A stretch of 40,288 bases of DNA from a virus, in the IMG/VR virus record IMGVR_UViG_3300030333_006335, positions 1-40,288 of that record, one strand, 5' to 3'. The notes beneath the pieces were generated by a model that was not told the DNA's origin, searched no databases, and worked only from the letters and a program-made list of their open reading frames with translations. Made by a program: the position numbers and the translations under genes. This document shows positions 20,117-29,133 of the stretch, one piece after another; position 1 is the first letter of the stretch, and every line of letters begins with the position of its first letter.

Positions 20117-21042
20117 TAATCATCTGCTCCTGTTAAATTACCAATAGAACCATTTCTGGTAGTTACAAAAGACTGCATAGGATTCGGTATAATATGTGGC
20201 ATTGGCTCTTTTGCCCTCGAAGTCTCTACATATGTTAATTCTAATTTTTCTGCCAAGCCACGATGACCGCTACCCATTTGCAACTGACCACCGAGATCTA
20301 AAAAATGTGCTATAGTTCGGTGTATAGCCGAAGGTATAAGCTGGTTTGGCAAGTCGATACGGCTCGATATATTGTTTTTCGGTTCGGGCTTGGCATAATA
20401 AAATACGTTTAAAGTCCCTCCAGTATCAGGATTTTTAGTTAAATAAATATTTTTTGTATCTTGTTGCCAGATACCACCAGATGAATAACTATCATATCCG
20501 CTTGATATATCATTATCTATAACAAATGTATTTGCAACCGGAACTGTATCAACTCTAAATCTTTTTCCGTTTAAAGGATGAACTTTTGTTGTGGTATTTT
20601 GAAGTCCTTTTATTTCGCTAAAAATAACATAATCTCCAACTTCTAATCCATGAGATGCGCTTGTAACTGTTGGTGTCGCGTGATTAGAAACCCCAGTTAT
20701 AGCACCAGTTCCTTTTGAAGTATCTGTTTTTAAGTAATATCCAATTTTAGATACATCGTCATCTGAAACATCAGATATTATAGAAGACTCAGGAACAAAT
20801 GGAACATCTGACTTATCTAATTCAACTTTATAAATTTGATCTGTAATATTTGCTTTTGAAAAAGTATAAGACTTTCCAGAGGCACTAAAAGACTCATAGT
20901 CTCTTTTTTTTACCACCCTTAAAGCAATTTCTTCTAATATTTGATCAAAAAAAATCTCCTTTAACGACGGAGATATAGGATATGCTATTTTACCTTCGGC
21001 AACAGCAATATCAATTAACTCATAAGCCTCTTGGTAGCGCAT
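20116..21042 (-). CDS. Adaptor/tail protein with E1-FCCH-like insertion, 308 aa
   Basis: An N-terminal helical region (AYELIDIAVAEGKIAYPI; FFDQILEEIALRVVKKRDY) precedes a beta domain near residues 115-180. The run ITGVSNHATPTVTSASHGLE, then VGDYVIF and a FRVDTVPVANTFVID strand, matches the small beta-barrel called ubiquitin-activating E1 FCCH-like that recurs in phage tail proteins. The C-terminal part (AIHRTIAHFLDLGGQLQMG) is helical again. The overall plan suggests an adaptor with an exposed beta insertion. It follows the 41-aa basic gene with a TAATG overlap. The role in head-tail joining is inferred from order. Confidence 0.62.
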   Translation of the reverse strand: MRYQEAYELIDIAVAEGKIAYPISPSLKEIFFDQILEEIALRVVKKRDYESFSASGKSYTFSKANITDQIYKVELDKSDVPFVPESSIISDVSDDDVSKIGYYLKTDTSKGTGAITGVSNHATPTVTSASHGLEVGDYVIFSEIKGLQNTTTKVHPLNGKRFRVDTVPVANTFVIDNDISSGYDSYSSGGIWQQDTKNIYLTKNPDTGGTLNVFYYAKPEPKNNISSRIDLPNQLIPSAIHRTIAHFLDLGGQLQMGSGHRGLAEKLELTYVETSRAKEPMPHIIPNPMQSFVTTRNGSIGNLTGADD

Positions 21043-21167
21043 TATTTTTTCCTTTTACGTTTATACTTTTTTCTAACACGCGACTTTTTCTTTTTTAGCG
21101 TGCTAACTAGACGAGTAGAACCATCGCTAAAACCTGTAGCTCCAGTTCCGTATGTTGTTTCGCTCAT
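21042..21167 (-). CDS. 41-aa basic peptide with capsid-like N-terminus
   Basis: ATG at 21167-21165 and TAA at 21044-21042 overlap both neighbours by the TAATG pattern, which supports the reading frame strongly. The N-terminus reads TTYGTG, then GFSDGSTR. This closely echoes the major capsid protein N-terminus two genes upstream (TTYGTG, then QFSDASQR). The C-terminal half is almost entirely Lys/Arg (KKKKSRVRKKYKRKRKK), suited to binding nucleic acid. No family is recognised. It may be a minor virion peptide that contacts capsid or packaged DNA. Confidence 0.72.
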   Translation of the reverse strand: MSETTYGTGATGFSDGSTRLVSTLKKKKSRVRKKYKRKRKK

Positions 21168-21643
21168 TATCCGACAACAAATTCAGCAGTGCCTGTAATT
21201 TCTCCAAGTACTTGCCAATTTGTACCATCAAAAACAAGCATAACTCCTCGAGAAGCAGCATCACTTGTCAGTGTACTTCCAGCAGCAAAATTAGCAGGAG
21301 TAATAACCAAGTCAGTGGTATTATTTCTTGTTTTATGAAAAATAATTTTTAATTGGCCAGCAGTTCCATCTGCTAGACTAACATGTGATTTGGCGGTTCC
21401 AGTAGTAACAAATGAAGTTAATTTATTTACTGATAAAGCAGTAGCAGAGCCACCACCATTTCCACCATCAACATTTTCAGAACCAGCTATTATATTACCA
21501 GCTATCTGAACATTTCCAGTTGTTCCATCTTCTAATGAAAGACCTGTAGTATCACCATCACCAGAAACGACTGCTCTTAATGTAGTATCAACTCCTTTGT
21601 TATCATTTGCTATTCTTAAAGCATCTTTATATGAATTTGACAT
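21167..21643 (-). CDS. Head decoration/fibre-type protein, 158 aa
   Basis: A Gly/Thr/Ser-rich beta protein immediately downstream of the capsid gene. The N-terminal 60 residues contain repeat-like strands (VQIAGNIIAGSENVDG), and a C-terminal module runs from KSHVSLADGTAGQLKIIF to VMLVFDGTNWQVLGEI. The C-terminal module, with VITPANF and FDGTNW signatures, recurs in small structural proteins of marine phages, as far as I can judge by pattern. There is no membrane segment. An AAAGG ribosome site precedes the ATG. Likely a capsid decoration or head-fibre protein. Confidence 0.7.
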   Translation of the reverse strand: MSNSYKDALRIANDNKGVDTTLRAVVSGDGDTTGLSLEDGTTGNVQIAGNIIAGSENVDGGNGGGSATALSVNKLTSFVTTGTAKSHVSLADGTAGQLKIIFHKTRNNTTDLVITPANFAAGSTLTSDAASRGVMLVFDGTNWQVLGEITGTAEFVVG

Positions 21644-21672
21644 TTTATACCTTTGTTTGTTTTTTGCAACGA

Positions 21673-21688
21673 GGGCGGAAAACCGCCC
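21673..21688 (-). other. GC-rich stem-loop after the major capsid gene
   Basis: A perfect 6-bp stem GGGCGG/CCGCCC with a 4-nt loop lies 20-35 nt downstream of the capsid stop. In the direction of transcription (minus) it is followed by TCGTTGC and only later an A-rich run, so no U-tract follows. It is more likely an mRNA-stabilising or partial-attenuation hairpin that favours capsid expression over downstream genes than a full terminator. Confidence 0.5.
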
Positions 21689-21707
21689 CCGAAGCGATTA
21701 GGTTAGA

Positions 21708-23162
21708 TTATACTAACTTCATGATAGCATGAGTTTGCTCATTGCGAAGCTCAATGCCAACTTCCATTAGCCATTCATCAGTTTGACCGTCACGGCCATC
21801 CTTAACAATGTCTTTACGAAGTTGCATATCACGACCAGCCAATGGACGAATTGCGAAATTCGCCGGGTCAATCGCTACTGCGTAATCTTCATAAGCACCA
21901 TTAAGATATGGATGAGGAACAAAATCCAACTGACCAACAGGGCCAACATAAGAGCGAACTCTTACGCCTGTTGCAGTTTTTTCACCTTGGTCATAAAATG
22001 CTGTACCATCAGACCTAGTAGCTGTAGCAAGTTGTACAAGCCACTTGTTTGAACAGAACACAGTTTTCTTCATGCTTCCAGAAACCATATCATGAAAGAT
22101 ATACTCACTGACACCATCAAGATTATCTAAGCCTGCACTATAGTCCCACTGAACATTAGTATTGCTTGCACCATTTAAACTAGTAATGGAACCAGCAGTA
22201 CCACTAACGTCAAGACCTTGAAAGGCTCTTTTTGGATTTTCAGCACTAGCATCAAGAGAAATAGCACCATTTGATAAAATGGCCCATTCAATATCACCTT
22301 TGATTTTTGCCAGTTTTCTAGCCTGTAGGCGAGACATTTCTGAACCACCATAATGCTTAGAAGCTTTAGCTGTACCTGTGATGGTATAAGGCTCGCGAAA
22401 AATTTGCGTACAGTTTTTCAACCTACGAACTTTTTTACGAGTTTCTACACCAACCGCTGAACCCTCAGCAATTCCAGAAACGCCATTTTCACGCATGAAA
22501 TAGTCATCATCATCAAAGTTAATTTCACCGAAACCATTCGCTGCGCTATGATTTTGATAACCATAATAGTCTGTTGCAGACCCAGCTTCGTAAAAACGAC
22601 CTGCATTAGCAACATATTCTAATGTCATTACACCAGAACCATTTGCAACAATCAAATCAGTAGAACCGTCCTCTTCTTCACATAGATAAGCATCTAGACT
22701 TCCATGAGCATGCGCCCCAATAAACTGAACCATTAAGTCTGTTGCAGATCCGTGATTTACTTGCTTCCCAACAGCTATACATATTAAATGGGTTATAGCA
22801 GTATCACTAAATGAACTTCCTGAATGAGAGGCAGAATATATACCACCTACTTCAAACATTTCCATTTGAGCTTGTCTTTCACAGATTAGTATTGAGTTTT
22901 TACCATTAACACCAGCAGTTGCTGTGTCTGAAAGTTGAGCAGAAGTTGTTGTAAACTTTTCGCTCTTTTTGATCATGTACTCGTCTTCCATCCACTCAAA
23001 AATCGGAACTGGAGTCACATTTGACTTCATACCGAAAAGCGAAAAGATTGGAGTTACATTAGGATTATAGTAATGGATTTTTGAACCAAGTTCCAAGACC
23101 TGTCGTTGTGACGCATCAGAGAACTGTAGCTCAGTACCAGTACCGTAAGTTGTAGCAGCCAT
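21708..23162 (-). CDS. Major capsid protein, 484 aa
   Basis: The HK97-fold major capsid protein is assigned by position (portal, scaffold, then this) and by pattern. The N-arm TTYGTGTELQFSDASQR leads to PIFSLFGMKSNVTPVPIFEW, then a central LARKLAKIKGDIEWAIL-type segment (residues about 265-280). The latter, with PKRAFQGLDV following, resembles the SU10/DUF5309 capsid group. The C-terminal region contains a GPVGQLDFVPHPYL strand and MQLRKDIVKDGRDGQTDEW. No protease is seen nearby, so maturation cleavage is not evident. A strong AAGGAG ribosome site lies 10 nt before ATG, as expected for the most abundant late protein. Confidence 0.85.
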   Translation of the reverse strand: MAATTYGTGTELQFSDASQRQVLELGSKIHYYNPNVTPIFSLFGMKSNVTPVPIFEWMEDEYMIKKSEKFTTTSAQLSDTATAGVNGKNSILICERQAQMEMFEVGGIYSASHSGSSFSDTAITHLICIAVGKQVNHGSATDLMVQFIGAHAHGSLDAYLCEEEDGSTDLIVANGSGVMTLEYVANAGRFYEAGSATDYYGYQNHSAANGFGEINFDDDDYFMRENGVSGIAEGSAVGVETRKKVRRLKNCTQIFREPYTITGTAKASKHYGGSEMSRLQARKLAKIKGDIEWAILSNGAISLDASAENPKRAFQGLDVSGTAGSITSLNGASNTNVQWDYSAGLDNLDGVSEYIFHDMVSGSMKKTVFCSNKWLVQLATATRSDGTAFYDQGEKTATGVRVRSYVGPVGQLDFVPHPYLNGAYEDYAVAIDPANFAIRPLAGRDMQLRKDIVKDGRDGQTDEWLMEVGIELRNEQTHAIMKLV

Positions 23163-23175
23163 TATAGGTTACTCC

Positions 23176-24090
23176 TTATGTATTGTTTGTATTATTAAAC
23201 TCCATAATCCCTTTCCAAAATTCATCAACAACTTTTTGCTCCGGTTCTTTAGCCGGAGGTGGACTTCCACTTACTGCGGCAGCACTAGTCTGCTTGTTTT
23301 TCGGTTTCGGTTCAGCAGTATCAGCAACTTTGGTATTGGAATTATTGCCATTATGCTGAGAAAGTGTTTTCCAGATATTAACCAAGTTCTCCTGAGTTAC
23401 ATTATTTGGGTCAGCCATGAATTGCCTATATTCGACAATTTCCGCATCGCTTAACCCCATTTTCTGTAATTCTATGGTTTCTGCGTCAAATGCCTGAGAC
23501 TCCGATAATTCGGACTTCAGTTTTTCAACTTCACCTATTGCCTGAGCTGCACCCTGACGTATAAGCCATTGGTCATGTTCAGCTCGCCATTGTGCGGAGC
23601 TAGAGTTTTCAATGCCTTCATCGAGAATATCATAATCGTCCGGCTTTACTGGCGGAGAGTTTACATCCTGCTGTTTTCGTTGAACCTCTTTTGTAAGGTT
23701 CTGAACCACATCTGGATTTTCGGCGAGGAATTGATCTAACTGATCGAGCTTACTGTAGCGTTCTTTATTATTTTGGAACTCATTTCGTTCCTTATCCGAC
23801 TTGGATTGAAGTTGCTTGTACGCTTCGGCGAGTTTTGACACACCTTCCTCATCATTTTTAAACTTATTCTCAATTAGCCATTGCTCAACTTGACTAACTT
23901 CTTCTGGACTTTCTTTTTCAGCCTCTTTTTCAACAGGTTTATCAGATTGAACTTCTTCAGTACCAGTAGATTCGGCCTTAGCCTCTTCTTTTGATTCTTC
24001 AGGTGAAGAGCCTTCATTAAAGGCATTTAATTCTGCCATAAGGTTATCTTCGTTTTTTTCTTCAACCGGTTGTTTTTGGTCTTCGCTCAT
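23176..24090 (-). CDS. Scaffolding protein, 304 aa
   Basis: Very acidic and Glu/Lys-rich. Residues 1-85 are largely disordered (PVEEKNEDNLM; EESKEEAKAESTGTEE). A predicted coiled coil spans roughly 95-150 (LAEAYKQLQSKSDKERNEF), with further helices to about 250 (ELQKMGLSDAEIVEYRQFM). A short C-terminal helix ends EQKVVDEFWKGIMEF. This profile and its location between portal and capsid are those of internal scaffold proteins. AAGGAG precedes ATG. No protease motif is present. Confidence 0.85.
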   Translation of the reverse strand: MSEDQKQPVEEKNEDNLMAELNAFNEGSSPEESKEEAKAESTGTEEVQSDKPVEKEAEKESPEEVSQVEQWLIENKFKNDEEGVSKLAEAYKQLQSKSDKERNEFQNNKERYSKLDQLDQFLAENPDVVQNLTKEVQRKQQDVNSPPVKPDDYDILDEGIENSSSAQWRAEHDQWLIRQGAAQAIGEVEKLKSELSESQAFDAETIELQKMGLSDAEIVEYRQFMADPNNVTQENLVNIWKTLSQHNGNNSNTKVADTAEPKPKNKQTSAAAVSGSPPPAKEPEQKVVDEFWKGIMEFNNTNNT

Positions 24091-24119
24091 TCGATGCTCC
24101 TTTTCTGAAGTTATCCACG

Positions 24120-26129
24120 CTATGCGCGCGGAGCTTCCTTTTCTGAGTTAATCGCTTCATTTTTCAGTAGAGACAATTCCTCACCGACCATCCGGGTCTT
24201 GTCTCTCTGTCGAGCTTCTTCAAGTTTCGCACTAGACTTAATTTTGCTGACTGCCTCAGAAACAGGTTTAGTCGCTTCACTAAGCTCAGCACGCATATTA
24301 GCATGAAAAAGCTCTCGCTCTCTGGTTTGCATGTCACCACGCAAACGCTTGAGTTCTTCTTGCATTTGCCCTAATTGGGAACGCAAATTTTCTATCTCAC
24401 TCATTCTTTGCAATAAGGAGGCTTTATCAATATCGCCTTTCATATTCATAATAACCTGAGTTCGGTCATATATGCCAGAATTGAGTAATGTTAAATCTTT
24501 TTGTAGTTCTGCCATTGGAGATTTAGCACGAGTGCTACCAACTACTACACGAACATCAAATTTTGAAGTCGTCATATCATATAGTCTTTGAACAGAGCCT
24601 GTTTTATCATCAATAACAGGAATATTTATTTTTACTTCGTTTTCTTCTCCGGTTGGACTTACCAGCCTTAATACTCTTTGCTGGTCATAAACCTCTGGTA
24701 ACCAATCTACAACTATTTTTGCCGCTTTTGTAAGCATGTCATATATCGGTAAAATTTTCCAATTTTGCTTTCTAGCTGACGCTTCATCAATAATTTGGGC
24801 TTCTCCGACAGTTCCCGGTGCGCCTTGCGGATTGCCTTGCTGGAATTTGTATGCACCAAAAACCGTTTCAATATCCATTTCATATCGTCCTTTTTCACTG
24901 TATAAAGCCGAAGATACTGCTGGTGGAGAAAATTCTTTTATTTTTCCAGCCGCCAATGCGCCCGGATTTGCCCGAATGATAGCATTTGGAATATGCCATT
25001 TTTGTATTTCTGATGCATCTATAGCACCATCTTCATATAATAATTTAAAGTTTGTGGTAGCGTTTGTATGAGAGATAATAAGCGCTTCAGTCCTGTTAAG
25101 CATACGCTGAGGTGTCTTTGCATGCCTAACGTCTCCGCTACAAAATGGATTCCCAGCATGCTCATTACAAGCAGGTATAATAGGATAGTCAGAAATAGGT
25201 AAAATAGACTCATAAGCAACTTTGTCGCCAAAAGCACATATTTCCCTAATTTTTGTATCATAGATAACACTTTCGGATATAATCCCCTCATTAATAAACT
25301 CTTCATACTTAGGATCCTTAATAAGTTCTTTATACGACTCTTTATCATAAACTTGATTTTTACCTGTTGTGTTATCAAGTATAAGCACTTTTGGTATACT
25401 TACCCTAGAAAAATGTATATATTTTCTTACCATCTCTTGATGGTCGTCAGCCATTGTGCCTCTTGTTTCTATATGGTCTCTCGAATATTTTCCAGAACTT
25501 TCTTCATTTCTATGACTATCTGTTTCTGCGTCCTCAATAAGATTAGCATATTTTGGAAATAAAATTTTTAAATGTTCTCTAGTGTGAATATCAGAATATA
25601 TCACAGAACTAGCATCGCTAAAATCAGGCATTGCTGAATTTGGGTCAATAAAAACAGACTCAGGAGCCATTCTTTTAATGCGCATACCACCTAGCCCACC
25701 ATCTGCATTCCAATCTGGATATACATAAACATAAGAAAGGCCTTTAACAATAAAATCTTTACATATTTGCCTAAAATGCACATCTGCATCCGAATCGTAC
25801 CATATCTTATCTAATAATTGATCAAATATATAAGAAACCTCATTATCTGTTTTTCCTACAGCATGAACATCCCATTCTGGGGCTGATGCCGCAATATTAG
25901 ACAAAACTTGTTCTACGGCAGGTCTTATTTTGTTGTTTGATTCGGGTGGTTGGCCAACACTTAATAAATAGTTTTTTTGACTGTCTGTTAACTGACTACC
26001 GAGATAAAACTCTTGGTCTTCAGCCATTTGATACCTAAATTCAGATGAAGAACTTTCGTATAAAATATACTCATTCCTTATATCCTCAGCTTCTAGCTTT
26101 GGAAGATTTAGCGATTTCAAATTAATCAT
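24120..26129 (-). CDS. Portal protein, P22 type, 669 aa
   Basis: The DNA-translocating dodecameric vertex protein. Length fits the long P22-like portals. Recognisable segments include DQEFYLGSQLTDSQKN, NKIRPAVEQVLSNI, DFIVKGLSYVYVYPDW, RIKRMAPESVFIDP and a wing/crown region with NRTEALIISHTNATTNF. The C-terminal 130 residues are a long helix or coiled coil (LLQRMSEIENLRSQLGQMQE), as in the P22 barrel. It follows the large terminase by 47 nt and precedes the scaffold by 29 nt. No obvious ribosome site precedes the ATG. Confidence 0.92.
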   Translation of the reverse strand: MINLKSLNLPKLEAEDIRNEYILYESSSSEFRYQMAEDQEFYLGSQLTDSQKNYLLSVGQPPESNNKIRPAVEQVLSNIAASAPEWDVHAVGKTDNEVSYIFDQLLDKIWYDSDADVHFRQICKDFIVKGLSYVYVYPDWNADGGLGGMRIKRMAPESVFIDPNSAMPDFSDASSVIYSDIHTREHLKILFPKYANLIEDAETDSHRNEESSGKYSRDHIETRGTMADDHQEMVRKYIHFSRVSIPKVLILDNTTGKNQVYDKESYKELIKDPKYEEFINEGIISESVIYDTKIREICAFGDKVAYESILPISDYPIIPACNEHAGNPFCSGDVRHAKTPQRMLNRTEALIISHTNATTNFKLLYEDGAIDASEIQKWHIPNAIIRANPGALAAGKIKEFSPPAVSSALYSEKGRYEMDIETVFGAYKFQQGNPQGAPGTVGEAQIIDEASARKQNWKILPIYDMLTKAAKIVVDWLPEVYDQQRVLRLVSPTGEENEVKINIPVIDDKTGSVQRLYDMTTSKFDVRVVVGSTRAKSPMAELQKDLTLLNSGIYDRTQVIMNMKGDIDKASLLQRMSEIENLRSQLGQMQEELKRLRGDMQTRERELFHANMRAELSEATKPVSEAVSKIKSSAKLEEARQRDKTRMVGEELSLLKNEAINSEKEAPRA

Positions 26130-26176
26130 ATGATTGCGCTAATATTACAAAACTATTATTTCTCGATACAAGTATT

Positions 26177-27853
26177 TTATGCTTCTATAAAATCTGCTGG
26201 TGTAAAAGTCTGACCGGTTTCCCAATCAACCTCTGTAATTGGTAATGGTGAAAGCCATTCTCCGTTTTTATATTCTAAGTCTGGCGCCCAAACATCGTCG
26301 ATAGCCCATCTTAAAGCATCCAAAGTATCTTTTTTAAAAGTACCATGTTCTTTAAAGTTTAGCAACTCATGTTCTAATTCAGCGTGACTTTCTTTTAAAA
26401 AAATAGAGTGAGATGCAAAATATGGTTGCATTTGTTTTATTCGATAATATTTTGTTTTAATTGCTTTTCTTGTATTGATGTTATAAAACCTACCTGTTTC
26501 TTTAGATACTCGCATAACATAATCAGCTAGCATTACATGACCTGTTTCTTCTATCTTTATATCTTTTGGATGATACATATCTGCAAGCTCAAATAATTTA
26601 TCTGCTCCGTCCATTGGAGCTACCTGACCTCTAAAATAATCAATAATATAAATATTATATTCTTTATCTACAGCAATAACCATAATGACAGTGTAATCTG
26701 CTTTAACATTTTCAGAACTAGCAGGATCAACCCCAATAAACATATTTACAGGAATTTTCTCTCTTCTGCCAGCATCTGTTCTCATGATATAGGATTGTTT
26801 ATTATCATATAGATAACTTCCCTCCCAATATCTCATGTCTTTTTGCTTAAATATCCTAAAGGAGTCATCAACAGGAATATTTTGATACTCTTGGTAAAAA
26901 TAAGCTATATCTCCCTCAGATTTTAACCTCTCTCTTTCATTTTTAAGCCATTTGTACGGTCTTCTATCTGGCCACAATACTTTAATGCGACCTTTTTTGT
27001 CGTATATCTCATTTCCAGAGGAAGAAAAGTGTCCAGCTGGTAAATCTTGAGGTATTGCTTGATAAAATAAAGATTTCCAACCTTTAACTTTATATTCTCC
27101 ATCTTTAGAATAGGCAAGTGGGCCAGCAATTCTATTTAAATAAGAATCTTGGTCTACAATAGTTCCTATAAACACAAGTTTAGCATCACCACTACCGGGT
27201 ATAACTGCACCATTTAGCCATCTTCTGAATTTATCTCTAGCCATTGGAGTTGCACTATTAGCCTCACCCTCTCCATCATCAATAATAGTTAATGTTGGAC
27301 GATATGCTCCATATTTTAATCCACGAACTTTTTGCCCCGTACCTCGAATAAGGCATTTGCATAAAATATTAGGATTTCCATTTTTATCATATCCGCCAAT
27401 TATTTCTTTTTCTTCTTTTCCCCAAACATTGTGTTTTCTGTCTCCAAAAAAGAATTTTATTTTTGGATTATACTCAATCTCATTCCCAATCGCCTCTAAA
27501 TTATACTTAGACTGCATTTCAGATTCTGATATAAGTAATAAAAAGCGTTCTTCGCCGAATAATATTCTATGTAAAGGGTAAATAAGATTAATAAAAGTAG
27601 ACTTAGCATGGTCTCTAGGGGCAACAACAGAAAGCTTTTCACCCGCTTTCATTTTTATAAGGGTATTTGCTATTTCTCTGTGAAAATCTGGTGACTTATC
27701 TCGTACATGATAGTGCATAGCATTGTCAGGATCGCCAAACATAATATTAGCAAATGTAAAAATATCCATATACATAGCACGAAGTATTTCAATACGTTCA
27801 TTTTCGCTCAGTAGTTTTAAGTTATTCTTCTTCGGTAATTCCGTTTTTTTCAT
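26177..27853 (-). CDS. terL: Terminase large subunit, 558 aa
   Basis: The packaging motor ATPase and nuclease. Walker A reads APRDHAKST (residues 78-86). Walker B reads LTIIDDGE (188-195), with E195 as the likely catalytic glutamate. The RNase-H-like nuclease has D376 in FIGVDPASS, acidic E435/E436 in IKIEETGH and D509/D512 in KKDTLDALRW near the C-terminus. All essential residues are present and the length is normal. The start (GCAGGT ribosome site) overlaps the end of the TerS candidate by 32 nt, a common coupling for terminase subunits. The packaging mode (headful or cos) cannot be read from this. Confidence 0.95.
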   Translation of the reverse strand: MKKTELPKKNNLKLLSENERIEILRAMYMDIFTFANIMFGDPDNAMHYHVRDKSPDFHREIANTLIKMKAGEKLSVVAPRDHAKSTFINLIYPLHRILFGEERFLLLISESEMQSKYNLEAIGNEIEYNPKIKFFFGDRKHNVWGKEEKEIIGGYDKNGNPNILCKCLIRGTGQKVRGLKYGAYRPTLTIIDDGEGEANSATPMARDKFRRWLNGAVIPGSGDAKLVFIGTIVDQDSYLNRIAGPLAYSKDGEYKVKGWKSLFYQAIPQDLPAGHFSSSGNEIYDKKGRIKVLWPDRRPYKWLKNERERLKSEGDIAYFYQEYQNIPVDDSFRIFKQKDMRYWEGSYLYDNKQSYIMRTDAGRREKIPVNMFIGVDPASSENVKADYTVIMVIAVDKEYNIYIIDYFRGQVAPMDGADKLFELADMYHPKDIKIEETGHVMLADYVMRVSKETGRFYNINTRKAIKTKYYRIKQMQPYFASHSIFLKESHAELEHELLNFKEHGTFKKDTLDALRWAIDDVWAPDLEYKNGEWLSPLPITEVDWETGQTFTPADFIEA

Positions 27854-28634
27854 TCTTTACCTGCTCTACTAAGTAGTTTGTGGTGGCGATTTTTTTCCTT
27901 ACGCTAGCTAATTGTTTTATTTCCCCATCTGTTAAAGCGAACATTCCTTCGATATTTTCTTCCGTCTTTTCTTTTGCATTGTGACCTAATAAATCAGATA
28001 TTCTATTTAAAGCATTTAATCTTGTTGCGTGAGGAGTATCTCCATCCACCAAATCTTTATATTGGTCTATAACCCATTCATCATCTACACCTTTTTCAAT
28101 TAACCTATCTCTTAAATTCATGCTAATATATTCTCTGATGTGCTTTTTTTTGATAATTCCCAAACCGCGTCTAAGGGACTGATCAGGATTGTTGTCTCTA
28201 TAGACAGACTGATAGGCTGATATGATTGATTCCGTGTCCCACATTCCATAGGCGTTAACATTTCCAAATTGCATAAGGTTGTCCACGAATGATTTTTGTA
28301 AGGTTGTTGATCTGACATTTCTAATTAAATCCTTTCCATGATAAGCTTTATCATAATAGTAATCGGGTTGCTTACAAGCATATATTTTACTTTTATGTGC
28401 GCCATGTTCTCCATATCCGGTACGAATATACAGATATTTTTTCTTAGATTCTTTATTTTTAGGGTATGCTTTCTTTTCCCTACGGCCAACAACTTTAATA
28501 ACTTTGTTATCAGCCGTTCTTATCCAATCGTCAATATCTGCTTTACGCCAATTATCTATAGGTATAATATCTAAACTAAGAGCTTCATCTAATGAATAAA
28601 CATCAAACTCTTTTCCTCGACATTTAACCTTCAT
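27822..28634 (-). CDS. terS: Terminase small subunit candidate, 270 aa
   Basis: This is the gene immediately upstream of and overlapping terL. Residues about 150-245 are helical: LGIIKKKHIREYISMNLR looks DNA-binding, while DGDTPHATRLNALNRISDLL with following helices looks like an oligomerisation core. The DxPHATRLNAL stretch is common in phage small terminases. The N-terminal 100 residues are basic and Tyr/Lys-rich (REKKAYPKNKESKKKYLYIR) and unusual for TerS, so an extra DNA-binding domain is possible. The assignment rests on position and the C-terminal pattern. Confidence 0.72.
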   Translation of the reverse strand: MKVKCRGKEFDVYSLDEALSLDIIPIDNWRKADIDDWIRTADNKVIKVVGRREKKAYPKNKESKKKYLYIRTGYGEHGAHKSKIYACKQPDYYYDKAYHGKDLIRNVRSTTLQKSFVDNLMQFGNVNAYGMWDTESIISAYQSVYRDNNPDQSLRRGLGIIKKKHIREYISMNLRDRLIEKGVDDEWVIDQYKDLVDGDTPHATRLNALNRISDLLGHNAKEKTEENIEGMFALTDGEIKQLASVRKKIATTNYLVEQVKNEKNGITEEE

Positions 28635-28636
28635 AT

Positions 28637-28783
28637 CTAAAATGATGCGCTAATTTCATACTCCATTCGCCTATAAGAAACAGAGGCACTATCGTTTTTA
28701 TGGTGACTATATTGATTTGGCCCTTTATTTGCCAAGTGCCAATAAGACAATACGGGTTCTATATAAAAAATAGAATCCGGCAT
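28637..28783 (-). CDS. Small hypothetical protein, 48 aa
   Basis: ATG at 28783 and TAG at 28639-28637 fill the gap between two late genes. The peptide starts MPDSIFYIEPVLSYWHLANK and ends MEYEISASF. It is neutral, with several aromatic residues and no membrane segment. The stop is 2 nt before the ATG of the TerS candidate and the start is about 10 nt after the upstream stop. No clear Shine-Dalgarno motif is seen. Support is positional only. Confidence 0.45.
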   Translation of the reverse strand: MPDSIFYIEPVLSYWHLANKGPNQYSHHKNDSASVSYRRMEYEISASF

Positions 28784-28793
28784 GTAAGAAATA

Positions 28794-28994
28794 TTAAGCA
28801 GGGAAATCTTCTTTTTCTTTAATGTTCATTGAGATCATTTTTTTACCGCCTTGAGATAACTTATTCCAACCAGCTACTTCAATATCAATTCCTTGAAATT
28901 TACCCTTACCAGTAAAATCAGGTTGATTGTCTTTTGTCTTATTTTCATTTTCAAATAATATAGCGGTGTTATCACGATGTTCAAATTTAGGCAT
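28794..28994 (-). CDS. Small DUF736-like protein, 66 aa
   Basis: The first gene of the leftward operon. The pattern NTAILFENENKTKDNQPDFTGK, then IDIEVAGWNK and MISMNIKEKE, resembles the short DUF736-type proteins (LFKNxxKTExxxPDYTG... SxW.K). These are small beta-barrel proteins of unknown role found in phages and plasmids. A CAGGAGT ribosome site lies 7-8 nt before ATG. Its place next to the control region suggests it is made before the packaging genes, perhaps early. The family resemblance is from memory and modest. Confidence 0.65.
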   Translation of the reverse strand: MPKFEHRDNTAILFENENKTKDNQPDFTGKGKFQGIDIEVAGWNKLSQGGKKMISMNIKEKEDFPA

Positions 28995-29028
28995 AATTAC
29001 TCCTGTTTTGTTTTTGTTGAGTTTGCTT

Positions 29029-29118
29029 ACTAGTTAACTAGATACTAGTTTAAACTAGTAAATAGTTATATCTATTAATAGTTAAATATAGTATATAGTT
29101 ATAACTAGATACTAGTTT
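29029..29118. promoter_or_regulatory. Operator-like palindrome cluster
   Basis: CTAG-based dyads crowd the intergenic region between divergent operons. CTAGTTAACTAG (29030-29041) and ACTAGTTTAAACTAGT (29044-29059) are perfect palindromes. A 17-bp direct repeat TAACTAGATACTAGTTT occurs at 29035-29051 and 29102-29118; its core AACTAG-ATA-CTAGTT is itself an inverted repeat. Such paired dyads with 67-bp spacing suit a dimeric regulator and looping. No matching -35/-10 pair could be fixed with confidence, and no gene here is obviously the binder. Confidence 0.55.
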
Positions 29119-29133
29119 TATTTAACTATATTT

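Noticed and set aside
21673-21688. Intrinsic terminator after the capsid gene
   Set aside because: The stem is good but no U-tract follows in the transcribed direction.
24736-25378. Open frames of 111 and 119 codons inside the portal gene
   Set aside because: Shadow frames of a well-supported portal coding sequence, without ribosome sites.
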